NCBI RefSeq assembly: GCF_000943545.1
Contig: NZ_JTHP01000041.1
Location: 1-57,190, forward strand
Reading direction: 5' to 3'
Length of the DNA: 57,190 bases
Origin: Paenibacillus terrae
GTDB lineage: Bacteria > Bacillota > Bacilli > Paenibacillales > Paenibacillaceae
Positions 43,033 to 51,662 of the stretch are shown here, in pieces; positions within the stretch are counted from its first letter, which is position 1; each line of letters opens with the position of its first letter. Below the pieces are notes generated by a model, which saw only the letters and a list, made by a program, of their open reading frames with translations, had not been told where the DNA came from and made no database searches. The position numbers and the translations under genes are program-made.

Positions 43033-43683
43033 ATGCACAAGAAAATCGTAATCGCAGGTCTGCTGGCACTATTTGCTATTGCAGGTGCAGGCTGCGCCTC
43101 CAAGGAGACAGCCGCTCCTGCTGCTCCATCTCAGGAAACGAAAACGTCTGCGGCGCAAAATAGCACACCAGAACAAACGGCCCCTGATTCATCGACTCAG
43201 TCTGCTGAAAATAACGGAGCGAGTCAAACACCTGCATCCTCGTCAACCGAGCCTACAAACACCAAGACGGATACGGTAAAATCAGGAGACCGCCAAACTC
43301 AACAGATCACGGTGTACTACACCGATACACAAGAGACAGGCTTGAAGGAACAGAAAAAGGAAATTACCTACCCAAGCGAGCTGGAAAAATTCCAAAAGGC
43401 GTTTGAAGCTCTGCAAAAGAGTGGGAATTCTACTCTGATACCGTTATGGTCCGAGAAAATTTCCGTGCATAAAATCAAATTGGACAATGGAGCATTGACG
43501 TTTGATATTTCCCTGCCGGACGAGGCTCGTCTGGGTGCAGGCGGCGAGGAATTGGCTATCGACGCTTTGAAGAAAACGATGTTCCAGTTCAAGGAAGTCA
43601 AAACGCTGGATTTGCTCGTAGATGGTCAATCCCTGGAATCCTTAATGGGACATGTAGACCTGGATCATCCGATGAACCGTTAA
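43033..43683 (+). CDS. GerMN-domain lipoprotein
   Basis: A 216-residue lipoprotein. The signal peptide ends in AGAGC (Cys21). A 70-residue Ser/Thr/Ala/Gln-rich low-complexity spacer follows, then a GerMN domain (from about residue 90: QITVYYTDTQETGLKEQK, then FDISLPDEARLGAGGEELAI and FKEVKTLDLLVDGQSL). GerM proteins of Bacillus act in spore germination and sporulation at the cell wall. AAGGAGGGGGAC precedes the ATG. Only 45 bases separate it from the amidase gene, so cotranscription is likely. Confidence 0.85.
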   Translation: MHKKIVIAGLLALFAIAGAGCASKETAAPAAPSQETKTSAAQNSTPEQTAPDSSTQSAENNGASQTPASSSTEPTNTKTDTVKSGDRQTQQITVYYTDTQETGLKEQKKEITYPSELEKFQKAFEALQKSGNSTLIPLWSEKISVHKIKLDNGALTFDISLPDEARLGAGGEELAIDALKKTMFQFKEVKTLDLLVDGQSLESLMGHVDLDHPMNR

Positions 43684-43836
43684 CAGATCAGACTGTATGA
43701 AAATTTCTTGGGAATTACACACTTTTCACGTGCAATCTGTGACAGTTAATGTTAATATAGGAGTGTATTTCTCGCCTATGCAGGCAGTCATGCACAAATA
43801 GTATTCGTTTCTTTCCGGATGATTATTTAGAGTGAC

Positions 43837-43876
43837 CGTCTTGATGCGGGCTATCCCGTATCAAGACGTTTTTTTT
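43837..43876 (+). terminator. Intrinsic terminator just upstream of nth
   Basis: CGTCTTGATGCGGG (43837-43850) pairs with CCCGTATCAAGACG (43855-43868) over CTAT, followed by eight T. It stops 18 bases before the nth start, right against the nth ribosome site. Confidence 0.88.
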
Positions 43877-43894
43877 GGTAGGAGGTAGGATTCC

Positions 43895-44569
43895 GTGAAT
43901 GCAGCAACCGCACGTCATATATTGGACACCATCGGTACGATGTTTCCGGATGCCCATTGTGAGTTGAACCATGACAATGCTTTTGAATTAACGATTGCTG
44001 TGTTATTGTCTGCTCAATGCTCCGATCAGATGGTGAATAAAGTAACGGCAGACCTGTTTCAAAAATACAAGACACCCGAGGATTATTTGGCTGTTCCCAT
44101 TGAAGAACTGGAGCAGGATATCCGCAGAATCGGCTTGTACCGGAACAAGGCTAAGCATATTCATAACCTGTGCCGTTTATTGATAGACCAGTACGGGGGA
44201 GAAATACCGTCTGAGCATGATGAGTTGGTCAAGCTTCCCGGTGTTGGGCGCAAGACGGCTAATGTCGTTGTGTCCACCGCTTTTAATGTACCAGCCATTG
44301 CGGTAGATACGCATGTAGAGCGTGTTTCCAAACGACTGGGCTTTGCGGGATGGGATGATTCAGTGCTAGAGGTGGAGAAAAAGCTGATGAAAAGGGTACC
44401 TAGGGACGAATGGTCCTTGACCCATCACAGGCTCATTTTTTTCGGCCGCTACCACTGCAAAGCGCAAAACCCTCAATGTCAGGTATGTCCGTTGCTCGAT
44501 GTATGCAGGGAAGGCAAGAAACGTATGAAAACGTCCCTGATCAGGAAAGATAAGGAACGTAGAGCTTAA
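43895..44569 (+). CDS. nth: Endonuclease III Nth
   Basis: DNA glycosylase/AP lyase that removes oxidised pyrimidines. The helix-hairpin-helix motif LPGVGRKTANVV contains the catalytic Lys, and the catalytic Asp is in VDTHVERVSKRL. The C-terminal [4Fe-4S] loop is CKAQNPQCQVCPLLDVC (C-X6-C-X2-C-X5-C). 224 residues, normal. GTG start with AGGAGG nine bases upstream. A strong terminator sits immediately before it, so either a short promoter overlaps it or nth depends on readthrough. Confidence 0.95.
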   Translation: MNAATARHILDTIGTMFPDAHCELNHDNAFELTIAVLLSAQCSDQMVNKVTADLFQKYKTPEDYLAVPIEELEQDIRRIGLYRNKAKHIHNLCRLLIDQYGGEIPSEHDELVKLPGVGRKTANVVVSTAFNVPAIAVDTHVERVSKRLGFAGWDDSVLEVEKKLMKRVPRDEWSLTHHRLIFFGRYHCKAQNPQCQVCPLLDVCREGKKRMKTSLIRKDKERRA

Positions 44570-44626
44570 AGACCCCGCAGAGATTACGAGGGTTTAACCA
44601 TTTAAGTGTAGAAAAGGATGAAGAGT

Positions 44627-44899
44627 ATGAAATGCATTTCGGTATATACAGACAATTTTGAGGCTTTTTCCGATATTTTTGAGCAAATCGTAACATCGGA
44701 GTTTGCTGAAAACGAAGAGCGCGAGCTTGAAGGAATCACAGTTAGCCATTCTGGTGATGTACCTGAGCATTATCTGGAGCGTATGTCTCAAAAGCCAGAA
44801 GTAGTCGTAATGAAGGACAAATCCCGCGGAATTACGATTTTGCAGCATGGTCAAGTATTCGAAATTTTGCTGCCAGTGCTTGAGACGGCAACAAATTAA
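44627..44899 (+). CDS. Small conserved-looking protein of unknown function
   Basis: A 90-residue acidic protein beginning MKCISVYTDNFEAFSDIFEQ and ending GQVFEILLPVLETATN. It looks like a small alpha/beta domain with no signal peptide or membrane segment. I do not recognise a family. I chose ATG 44627 because AAGGA lies 8 bases upstream; ATG 44618 is too close to it. It sits between nth and a peroxidase gene on the same strand. Confidence 0.7.
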   Translation: MKCISVYTDNFEAFSDIFEQIVTSEFAENEERELEGITVSHSGDVPEHYLERMSQKPEVVVMKDKSRGITILQHGQVFEILLPVLETATN

Positions 44900-44908
44900 G
44901 TTCAATTA

Positions 44909-44970
44909 GCGGACATGCTTGCATGTTCCGCCGTAGGCGGCTCGGCTGGTCTAACCAGCCTCGGGGCGCA
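44909..44970 (+). other. Hairpin-rich leader of the glutathione peroxidase gene
   Basis: Two or three stems follow one another: GCGGACATGC with GCATGTTCCGC (44909-44931) and GGCTGGT with ACCAGCC over CTA (44944-44960), with a GCCG/CGGC element between. There is no T run. It may be a factor-dependent terminator or a regulatory leader. Confidence 0.4.
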
Positions 44971-45002
44971 TGGTGTATAACTTACAGAGGAGTTATTCTT
45001 AA

Positions 45003-45548
45003 ATGAGCATTTATGATTATTCAGCCGTTGCAATGAACGGTAAGGAAATCTCCCTTAGTGATTTTAAAGATAAAGTGGTGTTAATTGTAAATACAGCCAG
45101 CCAGTGCGGTTTTACATTTCAATATCAGGATTTGCAGCGTTTGTATGATCACTATAAGGATAGAGGTTTGGTGATTCTCGGCTTTCCGTGTAATCAGTTT
45201 GCCGATCAGGAGCCGGATTCCAATGACAGCGTGCATGCATTTTGTACCCTGAATTATGGCGTTGCGTTCCCCATGTTCCAAAAGGTGGATGTACGTGATA
45301 AGCAGGCTCACCCGTTGTTTACATATCTTGCTTCGTCGTTGCCCTTTGAGGGCTTTGATGAAACGCATTCGGTTGCCAAAATACTTATTCCTTTAATTCA
45401 TGAGCGTCATCCTGAATACTTAGCTGGAGATTCGATCAAATGGAATTTTACAAAATTCCTGATTGATCGGAACGGGAAAGTGGTCAAACGCTTTGAGGCG
45501 ACAACGGATCCCCTGGATATGGAAGAGGATATTGAAGCTTTGCTGTAA
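45003..45548 (+). CDS. Glutathione peroxidase family protein (cysteine type, BsaA-like)
   Basis: A 181-residue thiol peroxidase that reduces hydroperoxides; in Bacilli, which lack glutathione, thioredoxin or bacillithiol is the likely reductant. The catalytic site is Cys in NTASQCGFTFQY (Cys where animal enzymes have selenocysteine). The other site residues are the Gln in GFPCNQFADQEP and the Trp-Asn in KWNFTKFLIDRNG. The Cys in the FPCNQF motif is the usual resolving Cys. GAGGAG precedes the ATG. Length is slightly above the usual 160-165. Confidence 0.92.
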   Translation: MSIYDYSAVAMNGKEISLSDFKDKVVLIVNTASQCGFTFQYQDLQRLYDHYKDRGLVILGFPCNQFADQEPDSNDSVHAFCTLNYGVAFPMFQKVDVRDKQAHPLFTYLASSLPFEGFDETHSVAKILIPLIHERHPEYLAGDSIKWNFTKFLIDRNGKVVKRFEATTDPLDMEEDIEALL

Positions 45549-45592
45549 AGATCAGTTTTGGACAGAATGAGATGAACTTATTGACTATTGAT

Positions 45593-45642
45593 AAAAAGGC
45601 GATTTCCCAAAGTCATGTACATGGCGGGGAGCGCCTTTTTTT
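45593..45642 (+). terminator. Terminator of the peroxidase gene
   Basis: AAAAAGGCG (45593-45601) pairs with CGCCTTTTT(TT) (45632-45642), with an inner TTTCCC/GGGGAG stem. Confidence 0.75.
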
Positions 45643-45659
45643 AACATCTTTTTTAATTC

Positions 45660-45677
45660 AGGATTTTGCAAAATTCG
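45660..45677. repeat. 18-base interspersed palindrome, copy 4 (right arm decayed)
   Basis: AGGATTTTGCAAAATTCG: the left arm is perfect, the right arm differs in the last bases. It lies 98 bases from copy 5. Confidence 0.6.
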
Positions 45678-45757
45678 ATTCCAGCCGCTCCAAGGTGCAA
45701 CATATAGATGAATAAAATCATTTCGATCTATATATTGCTGATTACACGTCGCTTTGT

Positions 45758-45774
45758 GGATTTTTGCAAAATCC
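45758..45774. repeat. Interspersed palindrome, copy 5
   Basis: GGATTTTTGCAAAATCC with one extra T in the left arm. Copies 4 and 5 bracket a 115-base AT-rich segment in the gap between the peroxidase gene and the dynamin gene; that segment contains a smaller palindromic stretch around ATATAGAT/ATCTATAT. Confidence 0.6.
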
Positions 45775-45862
45775 TCAACTGTGATGATTCTCACAGCGCC
45801 TAAGGAATGCTACAATAAAGCTATTTGAGGCAGTTAAGGGACAAGGAGTGGAACTATAGCTT

Positions 45863-48800
45863 ATGATGCAAACGATTACAGGGAAAGCTCGGGAAGAAAT
45901 GAATACAATAGAACAGTTACGGAATTTTTTGCGCACAGCCGGGGATGAGGAAGGAGCGAAAGCCGTAGCTGACTTGCTGGAGAAGGCGGATGCAGAGGAA
46001 CTGACCATTGCATTTTGCGGGCATTTTTCCGCTGGGAAATCGAGCTTGATCAACAGTCTGTGCGGCAAAACAGTGCTGCCTTCCGGGCCGGTTCCTACGA
46101 GCGCTAATGTGGTGTCGATCCGTTACGGACGTTCGAGAGCGCTAATTCATCCGGCCAAAACATCAGAAAACCCGGAGCCGGAGGTGCTGGAAACCTCTCT
46201 GTCCGAGCTGGCTGAATATTGTAAAAATGGCGGAGCTTACGAATCGGTTCAGGTATGGGAGGATGTCCCGATGTTAGCTGGCGGAGGGGTACTGCTGGAT
46301 ACACCTGGTGTCGATTCTACGGACCACGGCCATGCGCTGGCGACACATTCTGCTTTGCACTGGGCGGATATTGTTTTTTATGTGATGGATTATAACCATG
46401 TTCAATCGGAAAATAACTTGTCCTTTGCCAAAAGTCTGTCGGATTGGGGCAAGCCGTTATATTTGATTATTAACCAAATAGATAAGCATCGAGAGCGAGA
46501 GCTTTCATTTACACGTTATCGTAGTGAGGTAGAGGCCAGCTTTCATGCTTGGCAGGTTCATTACACAGATATACTGTTCACCTCCTTGAAAGAGCAAAAC
46601 CATCTTTGGAACCAATGGGAAGAGCTGCCGTTGCTGATCAAAGCACTGTTGGAGCGAAAAACAGAGCTATTGTCGTACAGTTTGGTTTCCTCCATGCGCC
46701 ATTTGGCGGATCAACATGTGGAGGCTGTGCAGGCTGCCGAGGAAGAGGAACTGAATACGTTGCTGGAAGAGGCAGGCGGGGAGGAAGTAATTTCGCGTCT
46801 GGATATGGAGCTGGAAGTTTTGCAGCAAGAGGATAAACGCTGGAATATACTACCAGATCAGGAGCATAAACGGCTGCGGCAAGAGCTGGATCATGTACTG
46901 GAGCATGCCCATTTGACACCTGCGGAGCTGCGTGAGGCGGCGGGCGAATATTTGGAGAGCCGCAAGCCGGGCTTCAAGGCCGGGCTATGGTTTGCCGGAG
47001 GAAAGACGGAGCGGGAGAAGGAAAACCGAATAGAACGACTGACTGGTATGCTGACTGATCAGGTGGAGGGGCAGTTGCTGCCTCATGTGCGAGAGCTGCT
47101 GCGTTCCTGGGGGGATGGGCATGGTTTGTGGTCGGCTGCGATGGAGCAGGAGCTGGACGAAATTCGTCCTGTGACGGATCGGAGACTGATTGAGCAAACG
47201 GTGAAGGAAACCGCGTTGTCGCCGGAGTATACGCTGAACTATTGCAAGGATCTGCGCAGCGCCGTCACGGCCGATTGCCGCCGCAAGGCGCTGGCGCTGG
47301 CAGACCGCATGCTGGCGCAGCTAGCTGCGCAGGCCGAAGCACGGCGCGCGGCTCTTGCGTCCGCGCGCACCGAGCTGCTGGCGCAGGCGGACGCGGCAGG
47401 CCGTTATCGCGCCCGCCTAAGCACCTCGGCTGCGCACGCCACCGTGCTGCGCAGCCTGCTTCCGCAAGCAGCCGCGCCTGACGCGTTGCCCCAGGCGGCA
47501 GCGCCAGCGCCAGCGGCGGAAACCACCGCTGCGGCTTCGGCCGCGCCAGCGGGCGCTGCGCGTACTGCCGCCGCTGGCGCACACGCCGCAGCGGCGCAGC
47601 CGCTTGCAGGCACGGTGGCAGCACAGCCCGCCGCCGGAGGCCGCCGCACGCGGCTGGATGCAGCAGCGTCCCGATTGCAGGCCGCCGCTGCATTGTTGAG
47701 CCCGTACCCTGCCATGCAAGCGGCAGTACGGGATTTGCACGCCCGCGCCGCTGCGCTGGAAGGCGGGCGGTTCACGCTGGCGCTGTTCGGAGCGTTCAGC
47801 GCCGGGAAGTCCAGCTTCGCCAACGCTTTGCTGGGCGAAGCGGTGTTGCCCGTATCGCCGCATCCGACGACAGCGGCAATTAACCGGATTATGGCGCCCG
47901 CAAGCAAGGAGCGCCATGCTACCGCAGACGTCCATATGAAATCAGTGGACGCTTTGCGGGAAGACCTTAAATACTCGTTCCGGTTGCTAGGACTGGGAGA
48001 ACCGGTTGCGGAGGGATGGCAGGACACCGTACATGCGTTGTCCCCGGAAGGTATTCACCCTGCCGGGCGGCCCCATTACAGCTTTTTGAAGGCTGCCGCC
48101 GCTGGATGGGAAGAAGCTGAAAGTTTGCTGGGTCAGCAGCTTAAAGTAAATCTGGAGCAGTATCGGGATTTTGTTGCATCCGAGCATAAGTCATGCTTTG
48201 TGGAGCATATTGACCTTTATTATGACTGCCCTCTGACCCGTCAGGGGATCGTGTTGGTGGATACCCCCGGAGCGGATTCAGTCAATGCGCGTCACACAGG
48301 TGTGACCTTCAATTATATGAAGCATGCGGACGCTCTTGTATTTGTCACGTACTATAATCATGCGTTCACCCAAGGAGACCGTCAATTTTTGAATCAATTG
48401 GGCCGGGTGAAAGAGACGTTGGCGCTGGATCAGACCTTTTTTATCGTCAATGCAGCAGACCTCGCTTCGTCCGAAGAAGAGCTGCAATCCGTAACCCGGC
48501 ATGTGCAGGAGCAACTGCAAGCGAACGGGATTCGTAAGCCGCGTATTTATCCGCTGTCTAGTATGCTTGCGCTGGAAGCAGCCGAGCAAGGAGAGGCTTC
48601 GCTGCGTGCGGCTTCACGTTTTGATGCGTTTGAAGATGATTTTTCAGCATTTGCAGCCGAAGAGCTGGCCGGATTGTCCATTGCTTCCGCCATGCAGGAG
48701 CTGGGGCGGTTGCGAAGCCGGATAGTGCAACACGCCGCAGAGGCCAGATATAGCGTGGAGGAACGGGAAGGGCGGTTGGAGCGAATAACCCATATCCGCG

Positions 48801-49537
48801 AGGGACTGGAGCAAACACTACTGAGCCTGTCTGATAGCAGTGGTGCAGCTGTGTTGTCTGGGGAAACCGATGAACTGCTGTTTCACGTACGTCAACGGCT
48901 GGCTTATCGGACTGGAGAGTTTATCGCGGAGGCGTTTCATCCCTCTGTCCTGCGGGAAGGTGTGGGCGATCTTCGTTCAGCATTTGCTTCCTGTGGCCGT
49001 GAGCTGATGCGCCTGATCGAACTGGAACTGTCACAAGAATTGCTGGCAACCACGCTTAGGCTGGAAAAAACGGGACAAAGCTTGGTACGCAAGGCTATAC
49101 AGCGGTGTGTAGAGGACATGAACCATCAGCTGGAAGGACTGGATTGCACGGTTCCTGAACCCAGAGAATGGGCTGTTCCCGAACTGATTGAAATTTCCTT
49201 GCAGGAGTCCGTCCATTGGAAGGAATATTGGAACAGCTTTAAAAATCCAAAGCTATTTTTTGAAGGATCTGGCCGTGCGGGTCTGCAAACCAAACTGGAG
49301 CCGGTGCTGCGCGAGAGAATCGGGGAAGCTGTAGAGCAACAGCGAGAACGAATGTCCTCTTTTTACATTACGCTGGTGCATGAGGAACAAACGTGGCAGA
49401 CGGCTCTGCTTCGGGAGCAGATGCTGGAGACGATTCGTGGTATGGAGCATGCACTTACGGGTGGTGAGCAGCCACAGGTTTGGGAAGAGCTTGCCAGTCG
49501 GATTGTCGCCTTGGAGCAGGAAGAATCGCTAACGTAA
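45863..49537 (+). CDS. dynA: Two-unit bacterial dynamin (DynA-like)
   Basis: A 1224-residue protein made of two fused dynamin units, as in B. subtilis DynA (YpbR, about 1190 residues), a membrane-binding GTPase that tethers and fuses membranes and protects against phage and pore-forming stress. Unit 1: P-loop GHFSAGKSS (53-61), the Thr of the switch in PVPTSANVV, DTPGVDS and NQID. Unit 2: P-loop GAFSAGKSS near residue 646, HPTTAAIN, DTPGADS and NAAD. Each is followed by a long helical stalk region; KNPKLFFEGSGR-like hydrophobic loops may be the membrane paddles. The link between the units is an unusually long Ala/Pro-rich, GC-rich segment (47440-47660). Start ATG 45863 with AAGGAG 14 bases upstream; ATG 45899 is an alternative. 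Confidence 0.9.
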   Translation: MMQTITGKAREEMNTIEQLRNFLRTAGDEEGAKAVADLLEKADAEELTIAFCGHFSAGKSSLINSLCGKTVLPSGPVPTSANVVSIRYGRSRALIHPAKTSENPEPEVLETSLSELAEYCKNGGAYESVQVWEDVPMLAGGGVLLDTPGVDSTDHGHALATHSALHWADIVFYVMDYNHVQSENNLSFAKSLSDWGKPLYLIINQIDKHRERELSFTRYRSEVEASFHAWQVHYTDILFTSLKEQNHLWNQWEELPLLIKALLERKTELLSYSLVSSMRHLADQHVEAVQAAEEEELNTLLEEAGGEEVISRLDMELEVLQQEDKRWNILPDQEHKRLRQELDHVLEHAHLTPAELREAAGEYLESRKPGFKAGLWFAGGKTEREKENRIERLTGMLTDQVEGQLLPHVRELLRSWGDGHGLWSAAMEQELDEIRPVTDRRLIEQTVKETALSPEYTLNYCKDLRSAVTADCRRKALALADRMLAQLAAQAEARRAALASARTELLAQADAAGRYRARLSTSAAHATVLRSLLPQAAAPDALPQAAAPAPAAETTAAASAAPAGAARTAAAGAHAAAAQPLAGTVAAQPAAGGRRTRLDAAASRLQAAAALLSPYPAMQAAVRDLHARAAALEGGRFTLALFGAFSAGKSSFANALLGEAVLPVSPHPTTAAINRIMAPASKERHATADVHMKSVDALREDLKYSFRLLGLGEPVAEGWQDTVHALSPEGIHPAGRPHYSFLKAAAAGWEEAESLLGQQLKVNLEQYRDFVASEHKSCFVEHIDLYYDCPLTRQGIVLVDTPGADSVNARHTGVTFNYMKHADALVFVTYYNHAFTQGDRQFLNQLGRVKETLALDQTFFIVNAADLASSEEELQSVTRHVQEQLQANGIRKPRIYPLSSMLALEAAEQGEASLRAASRFDAFEDDFSAFAAEELAGLSIASAMQELGRLRSRIVQHAAEARYSVEEREGRLERITHIREGLEQTLLSLSDSSGAAVLSGETDELLFHVRQRLAYRTGEFIAEAFHPSVLREGVGDLRSAFASCGRELMRLIELELSQELLATTLRLEKTGQSLVRKAIQRCVEDMNHQLEGLDCTVPEPREWAVPELIEISLQESVHWKEYWNSFKNPKLFFEGSGRAGLQTKLEPVLRERIGEAVEQQRERMSSFYITLVHEEQTWQTALLREQMLETIRGMEHALTGGEQPQVWEELASRIVALEQEESLT

Positions 49538-49657
49538 TTCTTTCCACACATTGCCTAAGTTCATTTTTTCAAATAACCTAATCAGCCACCTAATAAGCAT
49601 TCCATCCATAGATTGCGGGCTACCGTCGCTTCATGGACAAGCATATCTTTCATCAGG

Positions 49658-49687
49658 ACACCGGGTTGCGGGACAACCCGGTGTTTT
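49658..49687 (+). terminator. Terminator downstream of the dynamin gene
   Basis: ACACCGGGTTG (49658-49668) pairs with CAACCCGGTGT (49674-49684) over CGGGA, followed by TTTT. The 349-base gap around it (49538-49886) holds no credible gene; its second half should contain the exporter promoter. Confidence 0.75.
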
Positions 49688-49886
49688 ACGCATACTTCAA
49701 AAAGACAGCAATAGCGAGTAATTAGCCATATTCAATGATAAGAAAGCGATTTAATTTGTCTAATCACCCGCCAATTGCGAACCTGCCTGAAAACGGCCAG
49801 TTATCCTCTTTGCCGCCTTGGAATGCGAATGGTAAACTTCACTAAGCCATATAACAACGTCGTGCAACTAATGGAGGGACATTGAC

Positions 49887-51662
49887 ATGGAAGTGCTCAG
49901 GCAATTGCAGGGCTTTTTTCGTGAGAGGAGACATTATCTGTTTCTTTCCATTCTATGCCTTGCGATAGCGACGGCCCTGGGACTGGTGTATCCAAACCTG
50001 CTCCAAAGGCTAATTGATAACGCTATCATCCCCGGTGACTTCGGGAAAGTCCCGGCGCTGGCTCTAACTGTGCTGGGAGTAGTGATCGTCAAAGGCTTTA
50101 TGCAATTTTTACACGGGTTTTTTGGTGGACGGCTGGGTAACTATCTGGCATACCGACTCCGCAATGCTTGTTATGAAAAACTGCAATTTTTGTCCTTCAG
50201 ATATTATGACACTGCCAAAACGGGTGATCTCATGTCCCGTTTGACGGGTGATTTGGAGGCGATTCGCAACTTCATCGGGTTTGGTTTTGCCCAAATCCTC
50301 AATGTGGTACTGATGGTCGTATTCGGATCTATGATGATGCTGTATATCAACTGGCAACTCACCCTCTTTACGATGATCAGCATGCCTTTGCTGCTCTTCG
50401 TCACGTTTAAGTTCGAATCCCGAATTCACCCCACCTTTCAGGAAATGCGGCTTGCGCTCAGCGCCTTGACGACAGCGGTGCAGGAAAATATAACAGGCGT
50501 GCGCACCGTCAAATCATTTGCCCGCGAATCATATGAGGTTGAAAAATTTTCAGTGCGAAATGAGCAGTACAAAAGTAATCAAATTCAAGCTGCTTCCCTG
50601 TGGAGCCGTTTCTTCCCCGCCATGGAGCTGATTGCTTCTGTCAGTGTGGTTCTTCTGTTGGGCATGGGGGGCTATCTGGTTATTGAAAAGTCGCTGACCC
50701 TGGGTCAGCTTGTCGCCTTTTTTAGCTTAATTTGGTACATTATCGGCCCCATCTGGAACATTGGCTTCCATATCAATAACTATACCCAGTCCAAAGCTTC
50801 GGGCGAACGAGTCTTGGAGCTACTGAATCAATCGGTGGATGTTACCGATGAAGCTGATGCTCTGACGCTCGATGCTGATGAGGTGGAGGGCCATGTCACC
50901 TTTGAGCATGTCACTTTTGCTTACGGGAATAAGCTACCCGCTGTCGTTGACATCAACCTGGATGCGCCACCGGGATCAGTCATCGGTATTTTGGGCGGAA
51001 CCGGATCAGGTAAATCCACCATTATTCAACTGCTTATGCGTGCTTACAATGTGAACGCAGGCAGCATCAAGCTGGATGGAACGGATATACGCCATTTGAA
51101 AATCCGTGATTTACGTGCTCAAATATCTTCCGTGTTCCAGGAGACGTTCCTGTTCTCATCTTCCATCCGTAACAACATTGCTTATGGACTAAGCCATGTC
51201 AGTATGGATGACATTATACGCGTATCCAAGCTGGCCCAGGCGCATGAATTTATTACCGAGCTGTCATTGGGTTATGACACAGTTGTCGGTGAACGGGGAC
51301 TGGGGCTGTCTGGTGGGCAAAAACAACGGATTGCCATCGCGCGCGCACTACTCAAAAATCCGAAAATTCTGGTGCTTGATGATGCGACCAGCGCGGTCGA
51401 TATGGAGACGGAGCGTGAAATCCAGACCGGTTTTCAAGAGGTTATGCGAGGACGGACGACCTTTATTATTGCTCACCGTATTTCTTCACTTCGTCATGCT
51501 GATGAAATTGTAGTGCTGGAGGAAGGGCGGATAGCCCAGCGAGGAACGCATGAACAGCTCATTGCCACTCCAGGTCCGTATCAGGATGTGTATCATATTC
51601 AATACGCCGACTACATAGCCCAGACTCCTGACGGTGCATCCGAAAGGCAGGTGAGATCATGA
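49887..51662 (+). CDS. Heterodimeric ABC exporter half with degenerate ATP site (YfiB/TM287-like)
   Basis: A 591-residue half transporter: six membrane helices (residues 15-300) and an ATPase domain. Walker A GGTGSGKST, signature LSGGQKQRIAIARAL and the H-loop IIAHRISS are intact, but Walker B reads ILVLDDATSAVD, so the catalytic Glu is Asp. In heterodimeric exporters such as TM287/288 and B. subtilis YfiBC this marks the subunit with the non-hydrolysing site. The partner gene overlaps by ATGA and has the normal Glu. Exporters of this kind move drugs, lipids or peptides; the substrate is unknown. GGAGGGACATTGAC lies upstream of the ATG. Confidence 0.9.
   Translation: MEVLRQLQGFFRERRHYLFLSILCLAIATALGLVYPNLLQRLIDNAIIPGDFGKVPALALTVLGVVIVKGFMQFLHGFFGGRLGNYLAYRLRNACYEKLQFLSFRYYDTAKTGDLMSRLTGDLEAIRNFIGFGFAQILNVVLMVVFGSMMMLYINWQLTLFTMISMPLLLFVTFKFESRIHPTFQEMRLALSALTTAVQENITGVRTVKSFARESYEVEKFSVRNEQYKSNQIQAASLWSRFFPAMELIASVSVVLLLGMGGYLVIEKSLTLGQLVAFFSLIWYIIGPIWNIGFHINNYTQSKASGERVLELLNQSVDVTDEADALTLDADEVEGHVTFEHVTFAYGNKLPAVVDINLDAPPGSVIGILGGTGSGKSTIIQLLMRAYNVNAGSIKLDGTDIRHLKIRDLRAQISSVFQETFLFSSSIRNNIAYGLSHVSMDDIIRVSKLAQAHEFITELSLGYDTVVGERGLGLSGGQKQRIAIARALLKNPKILVLDDATSAVDMETEREIQTGFQEVMRGRTTFIIAHRISSLRHADEIVVLEEGRIAQRGTHEQLIATPGPYQDVYHIQYADYIAQTPDGASERQVRS

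Noticed and set aside
45585..45794. Minus-strand frame of 69 codons between gpx and dynA
   Set aside because: It reads through the gpx terminator and both palindrome copies; the RILQNPE stretch is merely the translated repeat.
47404..48027. Long minus-strand frames opposite the dynamin linker
   Set aside because: They arise from the extreme GC content of the Ala-rich linker; no ribosome site and low-complexity product.
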